DNA of 51,649 nucleotides from assembly GCA_003427395.1 (NCBI GenBank), contig BFEA01000743.1, positions 324,203 to 375,851 on the forward strand, given 5' to 3'. Under the pieces are notes generated by a model that was given only the letters and a program-made list of their open reading frames with translations, had not been told where the DNA came from and did no database searches. Shown here piece by piece: positions 29,470-42,140 of the stretch. The first letter of the stretch is position 1. Each line of letters starts with the position of its first letter. The position numbers and the translations under genes are program-made. The DNA is from Chara braunii (Eukaryota; Streptophyta; Charophyceae; Charales; Characeae).

Positions 29470-31900
29470 CGGAAGTAGAATAAGGAAAATAAGAGTGGTG
29501 GATATGAAGGGCGGAGGCAAGAAAAAGAAGAAGCAGCAATCCCTCCCATGTCTCACCTGCACGAATGTTGATGCCACGACTGACTAGCTGACGTGTGGTC
29601 TCTGTGTTGCAGGTTGCTGGAAGGTGAACCAGCTATGGCGCCCATGTAAGTTCGTCGAACCTCGCGGCTATGGCCGCCGCTCTCCACTCCCCTCCACTCT
29701 CACTCCTACTATCCACCTATACTCCACTACAGCGCTCAAGGTCCTGACACTACTCTAGTAGTGTGACGCCCACAAATTGACAATTACTATGTACCCTGGT
29801 CCGGAGGGCTGGGCCATCTGTATACCGCTGGGCCTGGTTGGGCAGCACTCGGCCTTTGATCAGGACTGTCGGATCTAGTATCTGATCAACAACCTTGCTC
29901 GAAGGCCCAAGTCCCTGACCATTCGCTTCGCCTCAAAACGTCCTGCCTGAGTCCCTACGAAACGTCCAAGTGATCCTGCTAATGCAGCAGGAACTGCTCC
30001 ACTACGAACGAACACGAATCTTGGAGAAGCGGTTAACCGACCCCTAATTTTTCAAGGTTTTTTCAGGGTCATTATAACAAATGCCTTACACCTTTTAAGC
30101 CAGACTTGTCATCACTCCATAGAGTGAACACCAAGTAAACCACAAAAAAACAAAAACAAAATCAAAGGGGCCTTAAACCCGAAGGCAAAAATGTATTTTC
30201 ATGCAAAATTCGCCCTTTTTAGTTTTCAGGATTTTTCAAGATTTTTAGGGCTGGCCAAAACAGTCACCTCCAAGACCCCAACAAACACCAAACTTGGCAT
30301 AGGCAGACCTCGACCAAAAAAAAAACAGAGAAAAAAAAAAAAAACGAAAAAAAAAACACTACCGTGGTCCTCAGGTCCGAACACACACAAGTCTGTTCGG
30401 ACTTTGGGAAAAGTTCAAAATGACACTACTGGAACATACAAAAAAACACCAAAATAGTCATCTCCACGACCCAACAAACACCAAACTTAGCATACGTGAC
30501 GATTGACTGCAGGCGGCATCCTGAGTCCCTCGTTGTGAACGACTATTATAGCCAGACTTCCATAGCTCGCCATAGTTGGGGCGTCCTCTTAGCACTCACC
30601 CCTGGGAGTGTCAGCGATTGTCTGGGCTATCAGGAACCTTTACATAACTGTTTGTGGGTGGACCACTGCTGCGCTATTTTGTCAGAGATACCTGCGTAGA
30701 AGAGACAATGGCGTTGCAGCCATAGCTGCAGCCTTCTTTGTCAGAGATTTTTCATCGACACTGAAGACTCCACCGCTAGTCTTGTTCTTCATCTTAGTAG
30801 TTGGCGCTGCCTCAGAGAGACGGATTCTGTATAGCGCTACTAACTGGGTGGTAGACTGAGATTGGAGTGTGGTGTTCAGTGGTGGCGAACCCCCTTCTCA
30901 TCCTGCTGTTACTCACCTCTGACTGTTTGCCTAGCAGAAGTTGATCCCATGACTTTCGACATCTTTTTGTGGCAGAAGGTGGATCTAACAGTTTCAAAAT
31001 CTGTTTGGAATATTTCGTGTGTTTGTCAAACTCCGAGGGGGAGGGGGGTGCAGATTGTGGGGTAGGATAATCCGTGTGGGAACATTGTGTTCTCGTCCGG
31101 TGGTGGAGCCCCATATCTACCTGTTATGCCTAGGGATGCCAATTGACGTCCCTGCAGTCCCAGCAAACTTGTGGACCTGCAAGCACGAAGTTGGATGTGA
31201 GTGCGACCTGGAGTGTGTTTGATATATCCCCTAGAAGCTAAGCTCCTTTCAGGCAAACGAGTCTGGCGCTATGTTCTATATCAATCTGCACAACAACACA
31301 ATTCTCCTTGGCCGCATGTCTATGGTACTGACCAAGTATTTTGGAGTTTTGGTCATGCGATCAGTGATCTTGGCGGCTGTGTTGCCATGTTGGTTTGATA
31401 TGGTGGTGCAACATTAACTTTTTTTTTTTTTTTTACAGATCGCGATTGATGTGTTGGATGCATTGCATCGCAGGGCAGCAATTGCATTTTTGAGTTTCAA
31501 CATCCTCCAACTCTCTCTTCTTGTGGTATTGTTGCTCAACGTCTATGGATGTCACAAGATGTGTCAGAAACCAGATGTGTAAGATATGGCGTAGTGCATG
31601 GGTTCATTGGGTTGCTTTTCTTTTTCTTTGTTTTTTGCACAACGCATCTGGCTCACCCTTGCGGCTTCTTGTTTCCTTTTCTCTTTTCTCTCTTCCTGTT
31701 TGTCTTTTTTCCTGTTTTTAAACCTTTTTTACAAATGTGTTAACCTACTGTTGAGGAGCTTCACCAGCTGGAAATCAGATCCAACTACCCTCCTTCCTAG
31801 CATTTCTCGTTTTCGCGTAACGGTGTGGTTTTTGTTTTTTCTCAATAAAACTTGGATCATTGGGTATCTATAAAGTGTTTCAAGCGGGGTACATTCTGAC
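29468..31900. other. Repeat debris; no gene recognised
   Basis: TGTGACGCCCACA at about 29,761 is LTR-start-like, but no partner or primer site is seen. The phrase CAACAAACACCAAACTTGGCATA at about 30,279 recurs at about 30,473 with few changes. A poly-T followed by ACAG at 31,420-31,439 looks like an intron end but has no exon partner. AATAAA occurs near 31,845. Confidence 0.4.
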
Positions 31901-32053
31901 TGATAGAGCATTTTGAATGTACTGGCACTATTAGCAGCTCCAGATACATGTAGAATATACTTGCGGTGCAATACTGCGGTGCGCCGTGCATTGTTTGTGT
32001 ACCATCCGCCATGCACAAATTAGCAATGCGCACTTTTTTTTTTGTTTTAAGGC

Positions 32054-32054
<1 letters not shown>

Positions 32055-32098
<44 letters not shown>
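32055..32098. repeat. (GT)n microsatellite
   Basis: About 22 GT units, followed by a short GA-rich stretch. Confidence 0.9.
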
Positions 32099-32101
<3 letters not shown>

Positions 32102-32825
32102 AGTGAGAGAAAGAGAGAGGGCAAAGGGCCCCTTTCACACATATCGGAGGACCCCTGCAGGTAATCTGAGGGGTCCTCACAACAAATTAGTATGGAACCC
32201 TCCGCCAAGCCTAGGCAAGCGTTGAGTATGCAATGGAGCAGGAGCTGACCGAATCCATAGTCTAGATTCGAATTCAGGTCTGTGTTTCAGCAGTTATGGG
32301 TCGCTCACTTACCTAAGCCTTGTTGGTGGGCTGCATGTGATTCTCAGGGCTTGGTTGCACTACTCACCACATGTGCAAAATTAGAATGAATCTTTTTTTT
32401 TTGACATAAACAAGACCTGATGGTCTTGGCTCCTTATCCATCCCGGGGAGCATCAGTCCGATTCCTATTCCACCGGCAAGTCGAAATAAAACATTGCAGC
32501 ACAGAAATACACACGCTTCCTTCTGTCTGGCTGAAGGAACCCTGATCAACATTGATTACTCCAGCGTGGTGGAGGATTGGCTGTCAGCTTGCCCTGCTTC
32601 CCTCTTTCCTCTCAACTCTGCTAAGAGACTTGTCAGATATTACATATAAAGCAAGAAATAACTTGGAAGCTATTGAAACGGATTTTTTCATCCCTTCCTT
32701 GAAACCTTGTCCATATGTCTCGTGACCACTCTTTCCTCCCTTATCTTTATTCAGATAAAAACTATCCAAACCTGAAACCCTTACAGAATTGTAAGAAAAC
32801 CTCCGATCTGTCTTGGCATGTCATC

Positions 32826-33227
32826 TCAAGTAGTCTGCAGTGGGTCCTGATGATTTGCTGCATGGAGGTTTTGCCTCCTCCTCCCTGTTTCAGAATTGTG
32901 CCAGTCTTTCCAACGTATACAGGAGTCGTTCAGCACAACCACCTTGCTCCCTGCCAGCTCTTCTATGGTAAATTTTCCTTTAATTCTCCTCTGCTGTTCT
33001 TCATTGTCTGGCATGACTTGTCTCATTTTATACCATTTACCGAGAATCTCTGCTTGAATCAAGCTCCTTGTTTCCACCCAAACTCTCTCCCTTGGAGATG
33101 CGAGACCTTCAGTCGTTCTGCAGCACCTTTCCTTCCAGATGGACCACAACGTTACTTTTCTGATCATGCCAGACCAGATCTTTTTCTTCTTTCGAAAGTG
33201 GGCTGGAATGTTAGTCGAAAGGAGTAG
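32826..33227 (-). pseudogene. LINE-like reverse-transcriptase C-terminal remnant
   Basis: Minus-strand frame of more than 113 codons. The early part reads RKKKKIWSGMIRKVTLWSIW and then KERCCRTTEG. A W-x-x-W-K-E-R-x-x-R-x pattern about 10-20 residues after a conserved Trp is typical of the C-terminal segment after the reverse-transcriptase domain in plant non-LTR retrotransposons. No reverse-transcriptase YxDD core is present nearby, so this is at most a 3' remnant. A plus-strand frame covering the same bases looks less protein-like. Confidence 0.35.
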
Positions 33228-33948
33228 CTGGATGAGGTATTGAGGGAGGGGAGTCGAAAAGAGGGAATCCCATAAGTTTGAGGCTCTAGCCCAATATTTT
33301 GTCGCCTCTCTGCAGTGTATTAAACATCAGAGCTTGTCTTTTGTTTTTTCTTCGGAGCATACCAAGCATAAGTCTGAACTATTAGGATCCTTCCTTCTTC
33401 TTCTGATATGTAACAATTGGTTGACCGGTAGGGCAACATATACAATGAGTCATTGGAGGCTTCTGATTTTGACCGGCCGGATTGACTTGAGTTTTTTTCA
33501 TGGAATTTCAATGATCTTACTCGGTTCCTTCCCTAACAGTTCAACAGAAAAAATGCAAGGCGAATATTCTAAATTTTATCTGTTTACACAATGCGAACAT
33601 GTCCTTGATATTTGTTGAAATATGTGAAAGTCATATTTCCTTCTGTTGAAATTCACATTTTACGTATTCCGTAAACAGTTGCTCGCCCTTGAAGACGCGC
33701 AGTGTATACCATCGCTCAGTGTTCGTACAACAAGTCCCAACTTCTCTCAACACTTTTCAACATCTTCCTGCTATCTTCTGATTTCAAAATCATATCTTCG
33801 TAGTTGCCTCTGGGACGGTACTTTTCCGGCGGCCTTCCTCCGGATACGTAGTCGATGATGACGTATACGTGATTCACATTGTCACCTCACAACATTTGAC
33901 ATATAGAAATGTACGATATGTACGCTGTTTTCCGTTGTGATTGTTGGA
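33228..33948. other. No gene recognised
   Basis: T-rich sequence with short frames in all phases and no domain. Confidence 0.4.
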
Positions 33949-34018
33949 GTCGGCAGGTGCGTTGCAATTCCGTGCACATTTGTACCCCAGCTTGTACGAA
34001 GTAAACGCACCTGCCGAC
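33949..34018. repeat. Solitary 70-bp hairpin cassette
   Basis: Begins GTCGGCAGGTGCG and ends CGCACCTGCCGAC, perfect 13-bp complementary arms. Total length is exactly 70 bp, equal to the cassette in the 200-bp arrays at 40.7 and 48.5 kb. Inner words TGCACA (at the same offset) and GCTTGTACG are also shared with those arrays, whereas the flanks are unrelated. Confidence 0.85.
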
Positions 34019-34106
34019 GACGACTTCCTGACCGCAAAATCGGTATACAGATTTTGTCATGAGTGGAAGTTAATCCACACACAATATTACTCATATTGTG
34101 TGTACA

Positions 34107-34137
<31 letters not shown>

Positions 34138-36260
34138 AAAAAAGAGGTAATTATGTACCTTGTCTTCGATCCCGTTCAGATTTTTGAAGTGTGCCTCCGA
34201 AGCGAGTCGCCCGGAAAGGAATTGTTGTCTACCCCTTTTAATTTATAGCTTTTTCAAATGTGTCGACATTTGTGTTTTTTTTTTATGTGGAACAATTTTC
34301 GACCTTTCGACTTTTTTTCGTAAAATTTTTTTATTTAATTCTTTGTTTTAAGTTTGTTTTTTTATTTTTCGGCCCGTCTGCTCAGGTCTGTCGGGACGAA
34401 TGCGCGTCGACTAACGGTCTATCCTGCTCAGCGAGTACCTTTGTCCGGACGATGTGACCCCCTGTTTATACGACATAATCAATGATTTTGTCCAGGGGTT
34501 ATGTTTCGTACGTTTCTTCGTTGTCGATTTTGACAGCCTGATACCGTCATGTGGTGGGCCTGTGTTCACTATGAGGACCGCTTTTGTCCTCGATCACACC
34601 CGCACTTATGGGCGTTTTTTTCCCTCCCCCGGGGGAGGTGGGCCGGAATCGCACCCTCCATCGGTGGACACCAACATGTGGTCGACACGATTTTCCTTTG
34701 CGGATTCCGTCCATGGGCTTTTGCCATCAATACGGCACAATTTGTGTTTGTCTTTTTCGTCAACTTCATTTTCCCCGTTTTTCCCTGGCGAATTGATGTG
34801 ATAATCCCAGTCTATTGTTTACTGGTGTGCAATTCCGGTCGACATGTTTTTTTTGCCACATTCACCTGAGATGCATACGATTTTTTCACGACAGTGCTAC
34901 GGAGGTTGTTTATTTGTTTACTCAGCGGTTGGTTGGGCGGGATTTTTTTGGGGGGGGGAGGTTCAGTTCTTGCTTGGGTGTCTCCCCGACGTATATCATA
35001 TTGGCGCGTCGACATCATTTAAGGGACTTCTTAGTTTGTGGCGTGCTTTGTCACAACTGTGTTCTTCAGTCCTGCATTAATGAAATCCGTTGCTTTCGTA
35101 TCGACGACACTTCACATTAAACCACCAGTGCTTGACCCGTACATTGGCTGCGGCCAATTGTCGTTGCCCACCGCAACTTCGGGGGCCTCGGGAACACGAA
35201 CCGGCTTGTGTGAAAAAAATGGGTTGTCACCTGCTGTTTGGTTTTTCTTTTTTTTTAATTTTATTTATTTATTTTTTTTTTTTTTAATGTTTTTTAGTTT
35301 TTTTTTCCGCTTCGTAGCACATCGGCGCGCAAACCCGTACTGAGGCCTGGGTTGTATGGCCGGGCCAGGTTGTTGTCGTTTCAAGGCGGTGCGCGAGCCC
35401 CGGCTGCCTAACCGCCAGTCCCTCCGACATCATGATATTGGGGGGACCAGTAGCAGAGGTCCATTACGGCTATCGGTCGTTCAGTGTGGACGACTTAAAG
35501 AGCAGCTACTGATGGACAATGTTGTATTGCATCTGTGATTTATTTCAGGGTTAAAATATTTTTTAACATAAATTATTATTATTTTTTTCCCCAGACACGC
35601 TGAGAAGCAAATCTACGGTCCATGCTTCATGGTGTTGGTGCCAGTCTTATGTTTTCGGGGGTTGTATTGTGGACGAATTTCGGGCATCCCCATTTTTTTT
35701 TTTTTTTTTCCTTATAAGGGAGCGATCTCTTTCTGAAAGGAACAAAAAAAAAAAAAAATCTACGGACAAAGAAATTTCAAGAGAACGCAGCACTTTATTT
35801 GGAGCGTGGAAACTCCCTCCAGTTGGAGCACGTTTCCTGTTCGCCCACAAATGGCACAGTGGCAATAACTGAAACATGTAGGAAATCGGCGCGGCGATTG
35901 TTTCGAGGTTGAAATGATTTTTTTAATTTTTTCTGATACTTTTCCTGGAAAGATAATAAGCAAATCTACGGACCCTCAAAGTTTCCTGATTTTTTTGATA
36001 ATTCTTCCAAGCGTGAAAAATCGCCAAAGTCGCCTATTTCGACTTTTGGGGGTTGTCCCGCCGTTTCGGGCTCCGGTCCCCGGCCTCTTGGAAGGCTCGA
36101 GGGACTTGTCGTTTCATGCTTTCTTTCGTGAGAGACGACGACGGTCATCTCACTTGCACTTCTGTCATCCGTCCGTTAGCTTGTGTGTTGCTGCTTTCCG
36201 CTACGACGAGGTGTTCGGGCTAGTTTCCGCGAGGATGAGGTGTATGGTCTGGTGACGTCA
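34019..36260. other. T-rich, non-coding sequence with short internal repeats
   Basis: Long poly-A/poly-T runs at 34,107-34,143, 35,240-35,310 and 35,691-35,710. The word CAAATCTACGG occurs three times (35,609, 35,755 with one change, 35,961). GAAAAATCGCCAAAG at 36,015 matches the core of the hAT-like elements. Several 60-115 codon frames exist but look composition-driven. Confidence 0.4.
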
Positions 36261-36274
36261 TCATCGTTGCCCAC

Positions 36275-37020
36275 ACACACAGAGAGAGAGAGAGAGAGAC
36301 TGCCGATTACAACTGCTGGAGGTCACCGTCTGGAGCGGCCACGTGGAGCTTCCCCGTTTTTTCCTAAGTTGGTAGGTCCTCCACCTGGTCCTTTTTCTCC
36401 TCCCCCTCCTCCATTATCTTCCTTTCTCCTCCTCGTTTTTTTCTCCTCCTCCTCGTTTTTCCTCCTCCTCCTCGTTTTTCCTCCTCGTTATCCTCCTCCT
36501 CCTCGTTTTTTCCTCCTCCTCCTCGTTTTTCGTCGTCGTCCTCCTCCTCCTCCTCCTCCTCATTTTTCCACCTCCTCGTTTATCCTCCTCCTCGTTTTCC
36601 CTCCTCCTCGTTTGTCCTCCTTCTGCTCTTTTTTTTCCTCCCTCTCCTCTCCATTCTCTTCCTTTCTCCTCCTCGTTTATCCTCCTCGTCCTCGTTTTTC
36701 CTCCTCCTCATTATCCTCCTCCTCCAAGTTTTTTCCTCCTTCTCCTCGTTTTTCCTCGTCCTCCTCCTCCTCCTCCTCCTCCTCCTCCTCTTTTTTCATC
36801 CTCGTCGTTTTTCCTCCTCCTCGTTTATCCTCCTCCTCGTTTTTCCTCCTCCTCGTTTATCCTTCTCCTCGTTTTTCCTCTTCCTCGTTTATACTCGTCC
36901 TCGTTTTTCCTNCTCCTCGTTTTCCTTCCTGCTGCTCCTTTTTCTCCTCCCCCTCCTCCATTATCTTCCTTTCTTCTCCTCGTTTTTCCTCCTCCTCCTC
37001 GATTTTTTTTTTTTTTTTTT
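36275..37020. repeat. Pyrimidine-rich (CTC)n minisatellite, left of gap
   Basis: After a short CA/GA tract, the plus strand is almost pure pyrimidine made of TCCTCCTCG and TTTTTCC blocks. A longer phrase (CTTTTTCTCCTCCCCCTCCTCCATT) recurs near 36,390, 36,630 and 36,935, showing a higher-order unit of about 250-300 bp. Confidence 0.9.
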
Positions 37021-37186
37021 CTATCATAAAATGGTAAATATGGCAATGACTAATCTTACCCTTACATCTTTCTCCCTCCCCATTCACTCATCTATCGATC
37101 GACCTCCCTATCAAACACCCCCTACAAATCTTATCAGACCTGGGTTTCTATGGGTTTCCATTTCGATTGTGTCGACAACGGACACA

Positions 37187-37923
37187 NNNNNNNNNNNNNN
37201 NNNNNNNNNNNNNNNNNNNNNNNNNNNNNNNNNNNNNNNNNNNNNNNNNNNNNNNNNNNNNNNNNNNNNNNNNNNNNNNNNNNNNNNNNNNNNNNNNNNN
37301 NNNNNNNNNNNNNNNNNNNNNNNNNNNNNNNNNNNNNNNNNNNNNNNNNNNNNNNNNNNNNNNNNNNNNNNNNNNNNNNNNNNNNNNNNNNNNNNNNNNN
37401 NNNNNNNNNNNNNNNNNNNNNNNNNNNNNNNNNNNNNNNNNNNNNNNNNNNNNNNNNNNNNNNNNNNNNNNNNNNNNNNNNNNNNNNNNNNNNNNNNNNN
37501 NNNNNNNNNNNNNNNNNNNNNNNNNNNNNNNNNNNNNNNNNNNNNNNNNNNNNNNNNNNNNNNNNNNNNNNNNNNNNNNNNNNNNNNNNNNNNNNNNNNN
37601 NNNNNNNNNNNNNNNNNNNNNNNNNNNNNNNNNNNNNNNNNNNNNNNNNNNNNNNNNNNNNNNNNNNNNNNNNNNNNNNNNNNNNNNNNNNNNNNNNNNN
37701 NNNNNNNNNNNNNNNNNNNNNNNNNNNNNNNNNNNNNNNNNNNNNNNNNNNNNNNNNNNNNNNNNNNNNNNNNNNNNNNNNNNNNNNNNNNNNNNNNNNN
37801 NNNNNNNNNNNNNNNNNNNNNNNNNNNNNNNNNNNNNNNNNNNNNNNNNNNNNNNNNNNNNNNNNNNNNNNNNNNNNNNNNNNNNNNNNNNNNNNNNNNN
37901 NNNNNNNNNNNNNNNNNNNNNNN
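37187..37923. other. Assembly gap (Ns)
   Basis: 737 consecutive uncalled bases. Long frames that cross it are artefacts. Confidence 1.
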
Positions 37924-39100
37924 GGAGGAGGAGAAAGAAGGAGAAAGGAGGAGGAGAAAGAAGAAGTAAGGAGAAGGAGAAAGGAAGAAAATGGAGGAGG
38001 GGGAGGAGAAAAAGGTGCAGGAGGATGAAAACGAGGAGGAGGAAAAAAACGAGGAGGAGTGTAAATGAGGAGGAGGAAAAACGAGGAGGAGGATAAATAA
38101 GGAGGATGACAAAGGATGAGGAGGAGGAGGAGGAGGGAAAACGAGGAGGAGGAGGATAAAACTTGGAGGAGGAGGATAATGAGGAGGAGGAAAAAACGAG
38201 GACGATAAAGGAAGGTAATGGAGGAGGGGGAGGAGAAAAAGGAGCAGGAGAACGACAAACGAGGAGGAGGAAAAACGAGGAGGAGGAGGGGGAAGAGAAA
38301 AAGGAGCAGGAGGAGGACAAACGAGGAGGAGGATAATGAGGATGAGGAAAACGAGGAGGAGAAAGGAACAAAATGGAGGAGGAGACGGAGAAAAAGGAGA
38401 AGGAGGATGACAAACGAGGAGGAGGAAAAAACGAGGAAGAGTGTAAACGACGAGGAGGAAAAATGAGGAAGAGGATAAACGAGGAGGATGAAAAAGGATG
38501 AGGACGAGGAGGAGGAGGGAAAACGAGGAGGAGGAGGATAAAACTTGGAGAAAAAGGATAATGAGGAGGATGAAAAACGAAGAGGATAATGAGGAGATGA
38601 AAAACGAGGAGGTGGAGGATAATGAGGAGGATGAAAAACGAGGAGGAGGAGGAAAAACGAGGAGGATAAAGGAAGGTGATGGAGGAGGAGGAGGACAACA
38701 AGGAGCAGGAGGAGGACAAACAAGGAGGAGGAAAAACGAGGAGGAGGATAAACGAGGAGGTTGAAAAACGAGGAGGAGGAGGAGGAGGAGGAGGAAAAAA
38801 AACGAGGATGGTAAAAAAAGAGGAGGATGAGGAGGAGGAGGAGGAGGAGGAAAAAGGAGGAGGAAAAGAAAGAAGGAGAAACGAAGAGGAGGAGGAGGAG
38901 AACAAGGAGGATGAGGACAAACGAGGAGGAGGAGGAGAAACGAAGAGGTGGAGGAGGAATAAGAAGGAGAAATGAGGAGGAAAAAGGAGGACAATGGAGA
39001 AGGGGAAGGAGAAAAGGAGGAGGAGGAGGTGGAGGAGGAAGAGGAGGAGAAAAGTGAATAAAGGAGACGTAGGGAGGGGAGAGGAGGAGGAGGATAATGT
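37924..39100. repeat. Purine-rich (GAG)n minisatellite, right of gap
   Basis: The plus strand is nearly pure purine (GAGGAGGAAAAACGAGG blocks), the reverse complement of the block left of the gap. The matching higher-order phrase (AATGGAGGAGGGGGAGGAG) recurs near 37,990, 38,219, 38,372, 38,676 and 38,992. Confidence 0.9.
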
Positions 39101-39102
39101 GG

Positions 39103-39157
39103 TATGATCAGATCTGATCATATCTGATCAGATCTGACCATATGTGATCATATGTGA
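39103..39157. repeat. GATC-rich decamer array, left part
   Basis: Overlapping TGATCAGATC/TGATCATATC units including the palindrome GATCAGATCTGATC. Confidence 0.85.
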
Positions 39158-39450
39158 TGTAATGACCCGGCATAACACAGACTGAGAACACTGCTGATTT
39201 CCGAAGTTCTGCTGATGGAATGGATGCCTTGTTGAGATTTCCGCATTCTGCTGTGTTTGCCAAGTCTGTGTGTGTGTGTGTGTGTGTGTGTGCGTATGCC
39301 TGTGGACTTGCGTGCCGTCTGCGTGCTTGTCTGCCTGAGTGTGTGTGTGTGACCCGGACGGGTACTTGTTCATTTGGTAGGCCCGTCGGGCCGGTACTTA
39401 CCTGTGGACGTGGCATTGAGGGTTGCAGCAAGGGGAGCACCCAAGTGGCG
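39158..39450 (+). mobile_element. LTR fragment (same family as 7,363)
   Basis: Starts TGTAATGACCC and follows the first 269 bp of the LTR at 7,363 up to AAGTGGCG, with a longer GT run (39,267-39,292). It then breaks into the GATC-rich decamer array, which also lies on its left. It is thus a 3'-truncated LTR embedded in a tandem array. Confidence 0.75.
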
Positions 39451-39690
39451 AAGCTAGCGGCCAGATATGATCAGACCAGATATGATCAGACCAGATATGA
39501 TCAGATCTGATCAGACCAGATGTGATCAGATCTAATCAGACGAGATTTGATCAGATCAAATCTGATCAGGGCTAATCAGAGCAGATCTTATTAGATGTGA
39601 GCTGATCTTATCAGATGTGAGCTGTTCAGAGTTGATCAGACTACATCACCTCTGACACCATCGGATGTGATAAGATTACATCATCTCAGA
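39451..39690. repeat. GATC-rich decamer array, right part
   Basis: Repeats of AGATATGATCAGACC and TGATCAGATC types, decaying to the right. Confidence 0.85.
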
Positions 39691-40590
39691 TGAGGAGGAG
39701 GTGGTCCTTCCCCCCTCCTCCCCCTGTCTCCTTCTCCTCCTTTCTCCTCGTGCTCCATTATCCTCCCCTCCTTTCTCCTCTTCCTTTGTCCTCCTCGTTT
39801 CTCGATTGTCCTCCTCGTTTCTCCTCCACCTTAATTCTTGTTGTCCTCCTCTCTCCTATTCTTTGAATTTGAATTTTTAATTTTTCCTGTTCTTGTTTTG
39901 TTTTTTTATTTTCTTGTGAATGTGAACTTAGAATGCAATCTCGGCGGCACACAAACAAATGTGTCATCTTGCCTTCTTTCTCCTTTCTCGTCCTTACAAT
40001 TTTCTTTTAATTTTTTCGTTCTTTTGGTGTATATGTAGTAAGTAACTTGGTGTTATAATACGTGTGTTGCAGGCACGCGGTGGATGGTAGACTGGTCGTG
40101 AATTTCGCAAAGCTGGGCCGTCTTTCGACTTCCATCTCACCGACTTGTACTGACGCATGTGTACACGGGTAAGTTTTCATACTTTTTCAATCTTCGATTA
40201 CCGATTTTCCCTTGCAAAGAAATGACTCATCTACTAGGCTGTTGCTTCTCGCTGTAGGAGTTCATGATATGGTTGAGTTGCCACAAACATCAGGTGGGTG
40301 AGTGCGTATGTGTAATTGCTGGTTCATTCATTAATGACGGTAGACAACGTTCTCAGATCAAGAAATACAGTGAAAGGGAAAGTGATGGTCTGACAAGTGT
40401 GATGGTTGACATGTTCCGGTTAACAAGAGGTGATTGATATTTTACCCCAAATAAAACGAACAGGAAACCGCCAAAAAAAACCTAACGGAAATCGAGCACC
40501 GCAAAATTACGCATATGTCAAATCAACGTTCGAGAATATCTTAAAAAATATTGTACGAAGCAAAAATCATTATTATTGAATCACCAACAG
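39691..40590. other. Pyrimidine-rich stretch and a possible spliced segment
   Basis: 39,700-39,850 is CTC-rich. At 40,060-40,300 there are well-formed splice signals: TTGCAG/GCACG (40,072), ACGG/GTAAGTTTTC (40,169), CTGTAG/GAGTTC (40,258) and CATCAG/GTGGGT (40,293). The first segment is open in one phase but a TGA follows the junction, so a coding role is not supported. Confidence 0.3.
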
Positions 40591-42140
40591 GCCGGTTGCT
40601 GCCTCTGGTCGGTTTCGGTTGCCACATCCACCTCTTCGTTCTCCGTCGAGTGGGCCCATTTGGCCTCGTTCAACCAGGTCGCAAGTTTCTCAGCTTCCGT
40701 TGAGAGAGGACCAACCTATGACGGGCGAATGGTGAAATTATAGGATTATATCGTAGTGGTCGGCAGGTGCGCCGTTCTCTTTTGCACAACCTTTCACTTG
40801 CACGTCAAAAGACAGCGCACCTGCCGACCCGCGATCCTTGCAAAGGGAAGTGGGTCCATTAACGCTCAACTACCAGGTTGCAACTGAGTCACCATCCGCT
40901 GAGCCATAACCAATATATAACGAGAGAAAGGTGCGGTAAATATGATTATATCGTAGTGGTNGGCAGGTGCGCCGTTCTCTTTTGCACAACCTTTCGCTTG
41001 CACGTAAAAAGACAACGCACCTGCGGACCAAGGTTCCTTGTAAAGGGAAGTGGACCCATTCGCCGTGAAATACCTCTTCACAAGCGAGTCAGCGTTCGTA
41101 TGAGACGGGACCAATCGAAGTTGCTCGAAAGGTGTAGTAAATAAGATTATATCGTTGTGGTGGGCAGGTGCGCCGTTCTCTTTTGCACAAGCTTTCGGTT
41201 GGACGTCAAAAGATAGCGCACCTGCCGACCCTGGTTCCTTGTAAAGGGATGTGGACCCATTCGCCGTCAACTACCTCTTCGCAGGTGAGTCATCATTCGT
41301 TAAGACGGGACCTAGCGATGACGGGCGAAAGGTGCAGTAAATAGGATTGCATCGTTGTGGTCGGCAGGTGCGCCGTTCTATTCTGCACAACCTTCCCCTT
41401 GCACGTCAAAAGACAACGCACCTGCCGACCCGCGATACAGGCAAAGGGAAGCGGGTCCATTAACCCTCAACTACCAGGTGGCAAGCGAGTCACCATCCGT
41501 TGAGCCATAACCAATATATGACGGTCCGGTGCGCAGTGGCTAGGATTATATCGTACTGGTCGGCAGGTGCACCGTTCTCTTATGCACAACCTTTCGCTTG
41601 CACGTCAAAAGACAACGCACCTGCCGACCCGTGTTCCTTGTACAGGGAAGTGGACCCATTCGCCGTCAACTACCTTTTCGCAGGTGAGTCAGCATTCGTT
41701 GGGACGGGACCTAGCGATGACGGGCGAAAGGTGCAGTAAACAGGATTGCATCGTTGTGGTCGGCAGGTGCGTCGTTCTATTCTGCACAACCTTCCCCTTG
41801 CACGTCAGAAGACAGCGCACCTGCCGACGCGGGTTCCTTACAAAGGGAAGTGGGTCCATTTGCCCTCAACTACCAGGTCGCAAGTGAGTCAGCATCCGTT
41901 GAGACAGGAGCAACCGATGACGGCNGAAAGGTGCAGTACATAGGATTCTATCGTTGTGGGCGGCAGGTGCGCCGTTCTCTTTTGCACAACCTTTCGCCCA
42001 TTTAACCTCAACTACGACGTCCGACGCAAACCTTTGATCTATGTGTGCGTTCCCTTGTCGATGTGTNGCATGTGTTAAGGTTATTGTGAGTCTCTGGACC
42101 CGATGAGTNAGTACTTATCTGTTCGTCTGGAGGTCACCTC
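40591..42140. repeat. 200-bp hairpin repeat array 1 plus 3' module
   Basis: A decayed half unit is followed by seven units of 199-201 bp (core starts 40,761, 40,961, 41,162, 41,362, 41,561, 41,761, 41,961). Each of the first six carries the 70-bp cassette GTCGGCAGGTGCG...CGCACCTGCCGAC, with a second inner complementary pair TCTTTTG/CAAAAGA. The seventh is cut after CACAACCTTTCGCCC and passes into a non-repeated module (about 41,997-42,140) that is also found after array 2. A long intronless ORF starts 217 bp beyond the module. Confidence 0.95.

Noticed and set aside
29761-30060. Second LTR starting TGTGACGCCCACA
   Set aside because: No matching partner, no CA end with an adjacent primer-binding site.
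36183-39057. Long Ser/Phe/Pro-rich and Arg/Glu-rich frames, some crossing the Ns
   Set aside because: Products of CTC/GAG minisatellites and of uncalled bases; no protein-like complexity.
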